In this document: in pieces, positions 43,522-55,141 of the stretch
Layout of the letters: each line of letters starts with the position of its first letter
Numbering within the stretch: the stretch's first letter is position 1
DNA from: Medicago truncatula
Lineage: Eukaryota; Streptophyta; Magnoliopsida; Fabales; Fabaceae
Assembly (NCBI RefSeq): GCF_003473485.1
Contig: NC_053044.1
Span: 49,144,091 to 49,208,090, forward strand
Reading direction: 5' to 3'
DNA length: 64,000 nucleotides
Notes under the pieces: generated by a model
Databases searched by the model: none
Told to the model about the DNA's origin: nothing
What the model saw: the letters and a program-made list of their open reading frames with translations, nothing else
Translations under genes and position numbers: made by a program

Positions 43522-44173
43522 GAACAAGTGTTGAGAGTGTGAGAAAGAATTACAACATGAAAATGGAAAACTATATTGCACAGTGTTTTTATTTTTATTT
43601 GGATACAAACATATAATAACGCTTTCACAAAAGCGCCAACAGATAGGTACCCCTATAAATCTTGTTTTTGTTTTTTTAATGAGAATTTTTTTATGCAAAG
43701 TTGAGTTTTGAAAACGAGAGACTAAAGCAAACATCAATGTTTAAATAGACCTCACATAAGTATAAGTACCAACGAATTTCTTATGTTAACAACTGAAGTT
43801 AAACTCATGTTCTTTAAAAGTAAACATCAATTTCTTATCAACTAGACCAACTCATGTTCTTTAAACTCATACTTATGAAAGAATTCAAATTTAGAATATC
43901 TAGTATTTAAAACTTACTAGAATTATTATACTGTTAAAAAACTAACATAATGATAAAAAAAAAAGAATAAGAATAAGAATGTTGAAGTTGTGTCGTCTCG
44001 TGGGTCAGCTGATGTTACTTGCTTGCTTGAGCTTCACTAAAGTCTAAATGACTGGATAACAGACGGCCATTTCCTTCCACCATTCAATATGGGTATCACA
44101 CGGAACATCAAGCATATTTAAAATTTTAGATTCTTATATTTGATTGTATTAGCTGTATTTCTTATTACAAATT

Positions 44174-45166
44174 AAAAACAAATGCTCTGACCAAAAATAT
44201 TACCAACATAGACCGACAGTACATTATAAAATAGTGAAATAGCTTGAAATTAAGCAAATCATTATAAAATACTAAAAACAAATGTCATAAACTTTGGAGC
44301 TTTCTTCTATTTCTGTTTGCTGCTTTTGTCCATTACACCAAAGTGTCAAGAGAAACAAACAAGGAAGATTATAAAATTAAAAAAAAAAAAAAAAAAAAAA
44401 GTATATGACATTCAATATTTGTCATGAAAATTAGACACTACTCATATCAATATAGTCTATATATTTTCAAAACATTAATAAGTTAGGTCCATTTTGTTAT
44501 AGTTTGTAACTATTTAACAATGGTGAGAGGCTATAATGATGTATGCTAAATGTTTTGGTGGCATATATGCAAGCTTCCACTATTTTTATCTCACTGCACC
44601 ACATTTTGTTCCCAGCAAAGTGGCTAAGCATGTTCCACCTTTCTTTTTTATTTGCCCAAACGCATTGAAATGTTATGGTTCGTATAGTGTCAACCAGTTA
44701 ACCTCAGTAGTTGATTTGTTTTTCAATATTTAATCATTTGTTGGGATACACGTGGAATTCAATAAAATAATAATGGATGTTTAGACTGTTGACAAAAAAA
44801 AAAATGCTAAAATACTTACTACTATACAATTGAAAAGAGATACGACTCAAATGCTTGCAATTAGAGTAAAGATTAAAAAATGCCAATGAACCAATACTTC
44901 CTCCAAGTTTTTTTTTATGGAAGTTAAAAGGCTATTTAAAAACCTTTTTCAATTTTTTTATTCATTTCGTGTACTTTGGGGTCATCTTATCTTTGCTTAA
45001 GAAGAATATAAACTACAAAAAAATTGTGCTAAACATGCTCATATTCCAATCCAGACTTTAGAGTTAGAATATTATCCAAATGTTGGTAGAGACACTCAAT
45101 TTAATTTATTAGATGCTAACACGTGCAATGTGTGGATGAAATTGAAGAATGTACTACAGTCTAAGT
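44174..45166. other. Intergenic DNA with 24-bp poly-A tract
   Basis: No gene is supported. A 24-bp A run lies at about 44377-44400, without a detectable target-site duplication. Confidence 0.5.
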
Positions 45167-45210
45167 AAGTGGCAAAATATTCTTTCAAAAAAAAAAAGTG
45201 ACAAAATATT
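45167..45210 (+). mobile_element. Micro-insertion CTTTC(A)n with 15-bp target duplication
   Basis: AAGTGGCAAAATATT (45167-45181) recurs as AAGTGACAAAATATT (45196-45210). The 14-bp insert is CTTTC plus nine A. Confidence 0.65.
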
Positions 45211-45404
45211 AATAGTGATTATAATTTTAATTGTTAGATGTTTCACTGGGTTGCATATAATATAATATATTTTTCAAGTAGAAAGTGCATATTGCATACT
45301 ATTTATTTAGTAAATAGTGAGCAAGAACTTAGTTAAGATTAGGAACCAAATACAACAAAGTAGTTTTAGCACATTAATTTGCTGAAAACTACCCGAAGGC
45401 AAAC

Positions 45405-45720
45405 AAGCTTTCATATTGTCTTGTTGATTTTGTTTTGGATTTCAAGTTTGTTGTTCAACGTTTTAATTTAAATCTAGATGATAGCAGTGAATTAGGTTGT
45501 ATTATTTAGGTTTGTAGGCAATTGTTCGATTGTAATTTTCAGAACTCTCATGTCGAGTTCAATAGGAGGCAGACCAATGGGAACGCTCGTAAATTAGCTA
45601 GGGTAGCCTCATCTCATGCTAACTCCCACGTTTATGATGATGTACCGTCATGTATCCGAGACTTGATAGCTAATGAAAAGTAATGGATTTTTTCCTTCAA
45701 AAAAAAGCTTTCATATTGTC
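45405..45720 (+). mobile_element. 5'-truncated LINE (RNase H C-terminus, 284 bp) with perfect 16-bp target duplication
   Basis: AAGCTTTCATATTGTC at 45405-45420 recurs exactly at 45705-45720. The 284-bp insert encodes, in a mostly open frame, the end of a LINE RNase H domain (SHVEFNRRQTNGNARKLA, then PSCIRDLIANEK and stop), followed by TTTTTTCCTTC and an A tail. The intact duplication and short divergence suggest a young copy. Confidence 0.92.
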
Positions 45721-45747
45721 CGACCGATTTAATGTCAAAGAAAAATA

Positions 45748-45896
45748 TACACCCTCCGGTCACTATTATAAGCAAAAATCGATAGTTTAGATTCATTCAT
45801 TAAATGATGTATGTGGTCTATAATAAAGATCATGTACATCATTAATTGAATGAATTTAAAATATAAAATTTTGCTTATAATAGTGATCGGAAAATG
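45748..45896. mobile_element. Stowaway-like MITE
   Basis: The inverted ends are CTCCGGTCACTATTATAAGC and GCTTATAATAGTGATCGGAA, with TTGAATGAATT/TTCATTCATTAA words inside. It is about 145 bp and AT-rich. A fragment of the same kind (CTCCCTTCGATCATTGTTAT) lies at 42449 in the permease B intron. Confidence 0.75.
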
Positions 45897-47225
45897 TATT
45901 AGAAGCTCTTTTAATTATCAACATGTTATTTCTCAACCTATAAACTTTTTGCAGTGATACGGACTAAAGATTCGCTTCTCCTCCTTAATTAAAAGTGTAT
46001 GAAATTTGGGCATTCATAAGTACCAAAGCCTTTCTCCTCAACCTTCGTTCTTCCTTGTTATTCCCTTTATGTCACAATAGTATGTACGTACAACCTCACA
46101 ACCTTGTCTTTGTACTTGGAGTTTTAGAATACCTTTAATGATGAACTCTATCTATTGTTATTTTATGGGTTCTATTATGATCTATAAAATAATTATATTG
46201 AGTCCCATAAATTTACCTCACACATTAATACTTTAGTCCTTCTATTGTTTTTTTAATTAGAATAACCGTTGCTACCGCTACTTATAATTTTGACAAAATA
46301 ATCCACCTCCAGCTGGCAGACCATTACAAAGTATCAATCGTTGGAGTTGCTCTTAGCACTAGCAGCAATATGGTGATAATCTTGGCGAATTAAAGAACTT
46401 AAGTCGCCTAACTTTGATTGAATGTACAACTCATTTTCGAAATTTATCAATCTTCAACTTTTGTCGGAAAACTATATAAATATGATAATTGATCTCTAAA
46501 GTATGTAAAACTCATCAACCTAATTATTAATGTATGTTAAAATCCATCAATTTAATTTATTACATCTTAATAGTAGATATTAAATTGATAAAATATGAAT
46601 CGATTTAGATTGACTTATTTCAGTTTATTTATTATCATAAGCTTTATAAAACTATTTGAGAGGATCTATGACAACAACTTATGACAATTTACTATCATAT
46701 AAGATTGACTTATTCCAATATTGTTTTTTTTTTTTTGTACTCCAATATTGTTTGTAAAACCAACTATATTTAACTATAAAAATAGTTTATGAAAACTTAT
46801 ACATAAACTATTATCATGATAAACCCTTATGCTATAAATCGTAAATAAATTGTATATCCAAACATTTAGAAATTAACACCTAATGTATGTTTAATTGCAC
46901 TTATAGAGAAATCAGAATTGATTATACAAATATAGAATGATTTAACACTTGAATATTTTTGAATTATATTTACTTGAAGTTAAAATTTATAAATTTTAAT
47001 TCGAAACTTTATTGTTTTCGAGTTATTTTTACTTGAAGTTAAAATTTTAACTTTTACACAAATTTATAGTTTGATTCACATATGATTTTACTTTCAATTT
47101 ACTTTTTCATCTAAAATAAATTTTACAAGTTATCAACACAACCAAGGGTTACCTAAAAAACACAAAATTTACATTTAGCGGCAAATTTATGTGCCACACA
47201 TTGAATCTGCCGTGAAGGTCTTCAG
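45897..47225. other. Intergenic DNA upstream of the PPR gene
   Basis: AT-rich, no gene; it contains the small insertion at 46714-46753. The last 100 bp are the probable promoter of the PPR gene, without an obvious TATA box. Confidence 0.45.
46714..46753 (-). mobile_element. Micro-insertion GTAC(A)n on minus strand, 13-bp flanking duplication
   Basis: TCCAATATTGTTT at 46714-46726 recurs at 46741-46753. The 14-bp insert is a T run then GTAC, i.e. GTAC plus A tail on the minus strand. Confidence 0.55.
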
Positions 47226-49464
47226 ATGGCGAACCACTCTCTCACCGCCGTGATACAACGGTACGCCACCCTGAATCTTTCTCTAATATTTCTTCTCTCT
47301 TCGTCTTCTCATTACGAAACATTTCGCAGCAGCATCAGTTTCTTTTTGGGCGCACGAACTCTCTACACCCGCGCAGATTCTCGCGCTTCTGCATTTTCAG
47401 ATAAACACAATCTTAAGAGTTTAATTGCGCGATTCAAACCTTCAACGCAAACTCCATTGCCAGTGCTTCAAAATTGGGTCGATCAAGGTAACAAGCTTTC
47501 ATCATCGGAACTGAGATGCATCTCCAGAAGGCTCATCAAATCCAAACGCTACAATCACGCATTCGAGGTTAGGTTTTTATTTACATGTTTATTACAGTTC
47601 CTGCAATTTGTGTGGTTGGAAGTTCTAAAGTAGTTAATTGCTGTTAATTTTGAGCTTTTCGCCATTTAGGGTTTATGTTATTCAAAAATCAACAAAACCC
47701 TTATTAGTATTATTAATTAGCAGTAAATTAAAATGCCAAGGGAAATGATTTAAAAGTTTTTTGGAAATGATTAATTTGATTTAGTCTGTTGCTTATGTTG
47801 GTTGAATGTTTAGCTTATGCTTTTATAGGCTTAAACTTATTTAGTATTTGACGATTTACTTTTGATTTCGGAGGTTCGATTTTTCTCTCACGGTGATTGT
47901 GCCTTTAAGTTCAGTATTGAACTATTAATGATGACTATTTTGTATCTTACATTTTGAGTCTTATCAGCGTATTGAGCATTCATTCTGTATAATATAAATT
48001 ATCTGCTTTGTAATCACTTCACTATAGCATTTTGTGGATTAATCGCTTCAGGCTACTTTCCATTATGGATTGATTACAACTTTGCACAAGATACTGTAAT
48101 TGATCATTGGTTCTTTTAATCTCTAATGATCATGTTATTGCAATGTGATTTATGGGTTTTATGAGACAGTCTATTCAATTCTTCAAGCTATTTAAGCAGC
48201 TTAATTATTCTTTTGCACACAGTTATTCAACTGCATGGAAAACCAACAAAAATTCCGCATAAAACCAGCTGATCATGCTCTGAAGTTGGAGTTAATCGCT
48301 AAAAACTGTGGGCTAATGGAAGCTGAAGAATATTTTATGCGTATACCTGACTCAGCTGGAAAGAAAGCCGCCTATCTCCCACTTCTACGTGGCTATGTAG
48401 GAGACAGGGACACCAGTAAAGCTGAGACCTTCATGGAGAAGCTCTATGAACTGGGGCTGGTGGTAAACGCTCACCCTTATAATGAAATGATGAAACTATA
48501 TCTTGCCACATGTGAGTACTGGAAGGTACCCCTAGTTATCCAACAAATGAAACGAAATAAAGTACCCTTGAATGTTCTGTCTTACAACCTTTGGATGAGT
48601 GCTTGTGATGAGGGAGAGCGATATGGGGTTGCAGCAGTGGAAACAGTTTTTAGAGAAATGCAAAATGATGAGATTGTTGAAATGGGATGGAGCAGTCTTG
48701 CTACTTTAGCCAATGTGTATATGAAAGCAGGACAATCTGAGAAAGCCATTCTGGTTCTCAAAAATGCTGAAGAGAAACTATCTACATGTAATCGTCTTGG
48801 TTACTTCTTCATCATAACACTATACGCCTCTTTGAAGCAAAAGGAGGGAGTCTTGCGGCTGTGGGAAGCCAGTAAGGCAGTTGGTGGAAGAATCAGTTGT
48901 GCCAACTACATTTGCATACTAACAAGCTTGGTGAAGCTTGGGGACATAGCACAAGCCAAAAGAATCTTCAGAGAATGGGAATCTAATTGTCAAAAATATG
49001 ATATCAGAGTCTCTAATGTTCTTTTAGGAGCATATGTGCGGAATGGATTAATCAAAGAAGCTGAATCATTGCATCTCCACACCCTGCAGAAGGGTGGCTG
49101 TCCAAACTACAAGACGTGGGAAATTCTCATTGAAGGATATGTCAATTGGCAAAAGATGGATGAGGCTATTATTGCCATGAAAAGAGCTTTGGCTATGTTG
49201 AAAGACTGCCATTGGAGGCCGCCACAAAGAATTGTATTAGCCATAGCTGAATATTTGGAGAAATGTGGGAATTTTGAGTATGCAAATGAGTACATCACAG
49301 ATATTCATAATTTAGGTCTTGGAAGTTTATCATTGTATAAAATATTGCTTAGAATGCACCTTTCTGCTCAAGAACCACCTTTCCATGTCCTTAAAATGAT
49401 CAATAAAGACAAAATGGAGATGGATAGTGAGACAGTTTCCATTCTTAAAGCCTTCACTGGGTAA
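47226..49464 (+). CDS. P-class pentatricopeptide repeat protein, probably mitochondrial
   Basis: Two exons, 47226-47567 and 48223-49464 (intron GTTAGG...CACAG, 655 bp, phase 0), giving 527 aa. The N-terminus (about 55 aa) is rich in Ser, Arg and hydrophobic residues with few acidic ones, as in mitochondrial presequences. The rest is a chain of about ten degenerate 35-residue helix-turn-helix PPR units (for example AHPYNEMMKLYLATCEYWKV and VLSYNLWMSACDEGERYG). SKRYNHAFE at the junction followed by KPADHALKLELIAK matches the Arabidopsis At1g02150/At4g01990-type P-class proteins. There is no C-terminal E or DYW editing domain, so a role in organellar RNA stability, splicing or translation is more likely than C-to-U editing. 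The target transcript is unknown. Confidence 0.92.
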
Positions 49465-51100
49465 GGAACATCAAATCCATTGGAATTTATGGATTGCTTG
49501 TTGCAAGATGTACGTTTCTTATGGTCTCCCTAATACACGTGTTGTTTACATGTTCAGGCTGAAGTGTTTGGAGGTGAAGCAATAATCTTGAAGTCAACCT
49601 TTTTCATGAGGTGAATATTTTTTAATTGACAATTTAAAAAAATTTCATACTAAATAGTAAATACCATCAAATTAATCGAACACATAAACCAAAGTGCAAC
49701 ATTGTCACATAAGACTAAGAATGAAGATTTTGTATACCATATTTATAAAGACTAGCAGCTTACTAGATGCTACAATATCTATATATTCATTTTTATTTTA
49801 TTTTTTGTAGTTAAGAAGGAAGTAGAAAGCGCTTTTGTTATTTGTATTGATATTTGATTCCTCCCAGTTCTCAAAATCATAGAAACATGACATTCTATAA
49901 ATTTATTAATTCAGTATGGTTAACAATAACATAAATCTTGGTGATTTTAGTTGAATAGAGGCATGCCACTTCTTTATCTTTGTTGATGGGCCCAAATTTC
50001 TAGAAGACAGTGTATAAATTAATGGCTATCAAGCTCTTGGTATATTTGTAGAATCTGGAAAAGAAGATGCTCACCAACCAACTGAAGGAGGAAAAGCTGC
50101 AATTGGTAAGAAATTTTCTATCTCGTCCCCAATACCTTGTGTTTACTCTTCTATTTTTCTTCAAATCATTTTTGTATTCCATCCGTGAGAACATGATGAT
50201 AACCCTGTTAACCTGGGAAAGTATATAGGAATATATTGCGTGATATGTCATCTATGAACTATGATAGTAATGTCATTCTCCATTTAGATTGCCAGGTTGT
50301 CGTGTTAGATGACTAGATACTCTCTACGCTGTCAAGAGGGTAGGTGAAAAATTCAAACCTCAGTCCAGTTTTGAATTTAATAAAGTTTTGAAGGATATAT
50401 CTATGAACTAATGCAATTTTGAAGATGCTCCTGTTAGAAAACTGTCCTTATGCTGATGTCACGATTCTATAAATTCCACAAAACATACTCTATATGTTAG
50501 ATTGAACAATTAGCATCTTTGATGTATAATTTATAATATTGATTATTGATATCCATGTCTTTTAGCCTTTATGTTTCGTTTCCTCGTCAGTTGAATTGCA
50601 ATGTATGAATTATGATACTCTTCAGCCTTATCCAAGGAGGCTACATCCTTATCCCAAGAGTCATTTATGATTTAGTGAGAAGGCGAAAATATATTTATTT
50701 TCCTTCAACATGGGAGATAGAATAGTTCTGCTTGACAAAAGACTTAATATATTATTTTCCTTTATCATGGAAGAATCATTATACTCTTGATATTATAGTA
50801 TTCTATAGTGCATTTACCGTTTTGATTAAATAAGCGGCTTCCCATTAAAATTGCTTTTACGTGAATTAGTAATTTCATTGTATTGTTCTGTGTTTACATG
50901 GTTAGTTTAGGTTTGAGCTCAGGTCCGTGTTTATAGGAATTATGCCACACATATTATCATACACACATAACATGAACAAAGCATTAACATATTGCATGAT
51001 ATTGGCATTGCAGACCCATATATCATACACACACTCATCAAACATGATCGAAGCATCATCATATATAACATATTGTATTGTATAGGTGTGGCAAATCTTC
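49465..51100. other. Spacer between PPR and GST genes
   Basis: No second gene is evident. A stretch at about 50053-50105, bounded by a TTTGTAG acceptor-like and a GGTAAGAAA donor-like site, could be a 3' untranslated exon of the PPR transcript. A decayed SINE-like B box (AAATTCAAACCTCAG) appears near 50350. Confidence 0.4.
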
Positions 51101-52124
51101 TCAAGTTGATGAAGATGTCAAGACCTTGTGGAAGGCCTTGTTGTGCTCAAGCAACTTATCATGAGACGGCGTGCATTCTTTGATAACAGGAAGCTCAAGA
51201 AAGTCATCGAAGTAAGTACTAAGTTTGGCCATGGACTCTGTATCAATTAGGTTTATGCCTACAGTTTCTTCTACCACTCGAACCCAGCGTCCAAAAAACC
51301 CAACAGCAATATCAGCAAAGCCTATATTTTCACCTCCAAAGTAGCGCCTTCCCTCAAGTCCACTTTCAAGGATCTTCAAATTCTCACGAGCTTCTTGTGC
51401 TGCCTCCTGTTGTTCCTCTCCTATTTTGGAAAAGGTAGCTATAAATGCTGGCACACACTGAAATAGTAATGGTTGGTTTTTGTATTAGAGGCAGGATATC
51501 TAACATCAGTTGAAAACTGAATTTATTTTGACTTTTACAAAAAGTAGCATACATAATTGTATAATATAACTGTATAATAATCGTAGTTTAAAAACTGGAC
51601 TGGAGATCGAAATGTTGAGATTTTTGAGTTATAGTTTAATTGGTTCAACAATATCTGTCTGAATCACATGACAAATAAATAAATTAAAAAGTATCAACTA
51701 GACTGCAAAGTAATTGAGATCAAACCAAACATCAAATTGGTTGGTTTCTGGTTCAACCATTTGAACTAGATGGTTTGATCATGTTCTTTGGAAGTCATGG
51801 CTTTTACACCTTTTCATCAGCGAATTTAGCCCAGAATCGCGCCTTGGCCCTCTCATAGGGATCATGTGGAAGAAGAGGATTTTGCTTCCAGATCTCATCA
51901 ATATATTCTAGAATCACTAGTGATTCTGATATGGACTTACCGTCATGCACAAGAACAGGTACCTTCTTGTAAACAGGATTATACTGCAAGAGCATATCAC
52001 TCTTGTTCTTAAAATCTTCTTCAACATATTGGTATTGAACCCCTTTTAGTTCAAGAGCCCACTTGACCCTCAGGACAAATGGACTACCCCAGAACCCTAG
52101 TATCGTGAGTGAGTCTTCTGCCAT
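51101..52124 (-). CDS. Tau-class glutathione S-transferase
   Basis: Two exons on the minus strand, 52124-51810 and 51457-51101 (intron GTGTAA...TTCAG, phase 0), giving 223 aa, the normal GSTU length and gene structure. The thioredoxin-like N-terminal domain (1 to about 80) has the catalytic serine at residue 14 in [15 protein letters not shown], the [10 protein letters not shown] block and [11 protein letters not shown] for glutathione binding. The all-helical C-terminal domain contains [10 protein letters not shown], the N-capping/hydrophobic staple region. Tau GSTs conjugate glutathione to herbicides, lipid peroxides and other electrophiles, or carry ligands, in the cytosol; they are usually stress-induced. 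A weak TATA-like AATAAATAG lies about 60 bp upstream on this strand. Confidence 0.95.
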
Positions 52125-52499
52125 TTTCGCTTTTAACCAAACACCTGCTCTCTCTCATTCCTAGTTCTCTAACAAGTGCTATTTATTCAATGCTGTTATC
52201 ATTATTAGCCATTCAGTAAGATATGGCTTATGCTTGTACACGTAGTGCCGTCTTCGGTTTGACTTGAGTGAACATGGAAAAGTATTTGTTTCCTCCCAGT
52301 TTGAAATCATATATGCACACAGTTCTCCCTCTTTCTTTTTTTTTTATATTTTTTTTTTTATGATATTTAAAGATGTGGGAAGTCACCCATACCAATAATT
52401 TTGTTCCCTTTGTTCCAAAAACGTGAGTTGGCGTCAAACATAAAACGTGATAGTTTATTCTCAATATTCACCCCAACTCTAATTGGGAGTCATTGTGAA

Positions 52500-52955
52500 T
52501 TTGTGACTTGCCTTCAATTTGTTATAATTTTCCATGTTCTTTTTGTTAGGTTTGCACTAATCGATTAGGGAATTTTTTATTGCCCACACTCCTCCCGTGC
52601 GCCTTCCAAAATTTCCGTGTTGTCTCCCTTTGGATTCTAGATTCCATAGCGTGCTTTTGGGGTTTTAGATTCTAGAATCCGAAAGTTTTTAGTTTCTACA
52701 AAATCATGAGAAGATAGACAAAAATGAGTTTGCATTAAACTGTCTTAACATGAATTTGTGGCTTATACTTATACATTAGTGTTTTTATAAAAAGGTTGAC
52801 TATGTTTTCAGTTCCTAAAAAATTATGAGCTCAAGTTTGGTTCTTATAAAATTTTAATAGTAACTTTAGTCCTTTATAGTAGTGTAGTTTGTAAGAATGG
52901 TCCCTATTTTAAAAACTTTTTACAAAAAATGGACACTTTTTGTCCTCCAAAATAG
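52500..52955. other. Repeat-derived spacer with GATTCTAGAATC palindromes
   Basis: TGGATTCTAGATTCCA (52631) and GATTCTAGAATC (52668-52679) resemble the palindrome cluster at 21193-21390. The 52797-52955 part and 53287-53385 carry inverted 'AGTTCCTAAAAAATTATGA / TAGGGGCTAAACTTAAAAG' words, probably an older palindromic element split by the next feature. Confidence 0.45.
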
Positions 52956-53286
52956 TCTTTATAAGGCTTAATTGCACTTTTGGACCCCTATCTTTCCAAA
53001 AGTTGCGGTTATGGACCCCTAACTAATTTAAATACAAAACAGCCCCCTATATTTTGATTCTTTGGCAGTTTTGGACCCCCAGTCCATTGTTGACTCGATC
53101 AGCGCTGACGTGACACCCTAAGTGAGGTGCCACGTGTCAATATTTTTTTTTTTTTTGCCTTGGGGGTCCAAAACTGCCAAAGAATCAAAACATAGGGGGC
53201 TGTTTTGTATTTAAATTAGTTAGGGGTCCATAACCGCAACTTTTGGAAAGATAGAGATCCAAAAGTGCAATTAAGCCTCTTTATAA
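52956..53286. mobile_element. Mutator-type hairpin MITE (313 bp) with perfect 9-bp target duplication
   Basis: Element 52965-53277. Arms of about 115 bp are almost perfectly complementary: GGCTTAATTGCACTTTTGGA on the left, TCCAAAAGTGCAATTAAGCC on the right, with AAAACAGCCCCCTATATTTT and its complement inside. The loop contains a CCACGTGTCA word. TCTTTATAA flanks it at 52956-52964 and 53278-53286. It sits in an older palindromic repeat. Confidence 0.93.
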
Positions 53287-53965
53287 AATGCAAATAGGAA
53301 ATAAAAGCGAATAAAACTTTTGTAGGGGCTAAACTTAAAAGCTTGCAATATTATAAGGAGTAAAAACATATTTAACCCTTATAGCAATTGTCTTTAAGAG
53401 TACCTCCTTAACTTTTAATTTTTGTTGTTGTTGAGTTTATGTAGATTTCCTTTAGAAGAACTTAAATATGCTAATCCTTTCCAACATTTAGACCCAAGAT
53501 TTGATTGATAGGATTTGATTGATTTCTTCTTGATTAGTTTTGTTGCCACTGCTATTTATCACTCCTATGGAATGTATACCATCAGCATATATTATGCTCA
53601 CTAGAAATTTTCTAACGAAACTCACAATGTCAATATGAATGTTATTGGTAATTCGGCCTGTGAATGTCTGCAAGTGGTAAATGCATCAAAAGTTTTTACT
53701 ATAACTTGGAATTTTCATGTCGTATTTGAAATTGATTCTTTAATGACAACTTCTATTATCCTATGAGGATAAACCTCAAAATCTTATCTCAAACCTCTCT
53801 TTGAAGAGGCTTTAAATCTTCTTCACATGTTGGATTGGAATACCTCACTTTCTCATTGCTTCCGTATTGTGCGTTTTTTGGTTTCATCCTGTACCATTTT
53901 GTTTTTTGGAAGGGATCATGATTCATGCACCATTTTTTGTTCTTTAGTTTAATACAACTTGTGCA

Positions 53966-54459
53966 TTACTTGACATTGTTTTTTTGGTTACAAAGGGAAA
54001 AGAAAGAAAGAGGTGAGGTCTCACAAACCGAGTACCATTAACATCAGCGGTTAAAAAGGGGACCTAAATTCATAGGAGACTTCTACAAATTGTTAAGTAG
54101 ACATTGTTTCTAGCATTCAGCTTCACAAATTAGTCCGCACAAGAATTACATTCACCATAAATGTGAGATATATGCACCTGTCAATTAAACTGCAAAGCAA
54201 CCTCATTACCATATATATAAATGATATGATGTGTTTGCCTCGTTGAGGAGTCTAATGGTTTCCAATTAATCAGGAAAGTACTAAACATTCGGGCACAGGG
54301 CCAACACAACTTAATACCAGTAAGCAAGCCCATAAACTCAGGATGAATGATGTTAGACCAACCAACATATCCACTAAAGCTAAACATGAATCAACCTTCA
54401 TTATTTTGGACGATATATACCTCCAAACCTGCCGCACCTGGGTTTCTTTACTTGACATT
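53966..54459 (-). mobile_element. 5'-truncated L1-type LINE (RNase H domain, 470 bp), 12-bp target duplication
   Basis: TTACTTGACATT flanks the insert at 53966-53977 and 54448-54459. On the minus strand the insert encodes parts of the LINE RNase H domain (GYVGWSNIIHPEFMGLLTG with a later QVHISHIYGECNSCAD) with frameshifts, then a trailer ending CCCTTTGTAACC and an A tail. It supplies the reference 3' end for several micro-insertions in this window. Confidence 0.85.
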
Positions 54460-54842
54460 CTTTCAAAGAATGATTATTATAGTTCTTTTGTTGCCCGCAA
54501 AGTGTGTTAAGACATTATCCTTTCGATAATAAAAATAACAAATAGATTAACTTTGGAAAATGCTAACATAGTTTTGAGGATTAATATAGAAATTATGCAT
54601 TGAAAATTGATAAAAAATGGAATGTTTAACTTTATGAAAGTCAAAAAATTGTTGATTTTAATAAAAAATTTCAATTTTTGACATCCTTAATTATTGCTTT
54701 TAGGGCACTAGTTAACAAAATTCATTAACTTTTTATCTAAAAAAATTATATCAAAAAGGTAATAGATTACTAACATAAAATTTATAATCGTAATTTGCAA
54801 ATTATATAACAATAATCATAATCTAGTCCTAGTAAAAAACAA

Positions 54843-55141
54843 TACTCCCTCCGTCCCAAATTATAAGACTCTTTTGAAAAAAAAAATTGTCCCTTTTTAT
54901 AAGACCCCTTTGTTATTTCCAACTACATTAATTATTTCTTTACATACATGCCCCTATTTATTATACATCTTTTTCTTCAATCAACAATAAATAACATATT
55001 GAAAACATAAACTAACCTTCTTTCTTAAAGGATAAAATTGTAAAAACAATAGTGATTACAAACAACTTTAATACAAATATCTACTATCTTAATTCCCGTA
55101 ATTTTGGCAAAAGGGTCTTATATATAAGGACGGAGGGAGTA
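54843..55141. mobile_element. Stowaway MITE (295 bp) with TA target duplication
   Basis: Ends CTCCCTCCGTCCCAAATTAT and ATATATAAGGACGGAGGGAG in inverted orientation, bounded by TA at 54843-54844 and 55140-55141. The interior repeats AAGACTCTTTTG/CAAAAGGGTCTT. This is the classical plant Tc1/mariner-derived MITE. Confidence 0.92.

Larger units (their letters stand above)
37964..44173 (+). repeat. Tandem segmental duplication, unit B (purine permease B)
   Basis: The unit starts at GATGAAACTTCATTATCATA (37964) and ends at ATTACAAATT (44164-44173), in the same orientation as unit A. It is about 2 kb longer, mainly because of about 3.1 kb of extra DNA in the permease intron. It includes the shared 3' flank word GGATAACAGACGGCCATTTC (44054; 37747 in unit A). 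Confidence 0.9.

Noticed and set aside
44377-44400. 24-bp poly-A tract as a retroposon tail
   Set aside because: No target-site duplication or recognisable retroposon body next to it; it may be simple slippage.
44536-44733. 65-codon frame as a small gene
   Set aside because: No domain, no splice partner and no regulatory context; expected by chance in this length of DNA.
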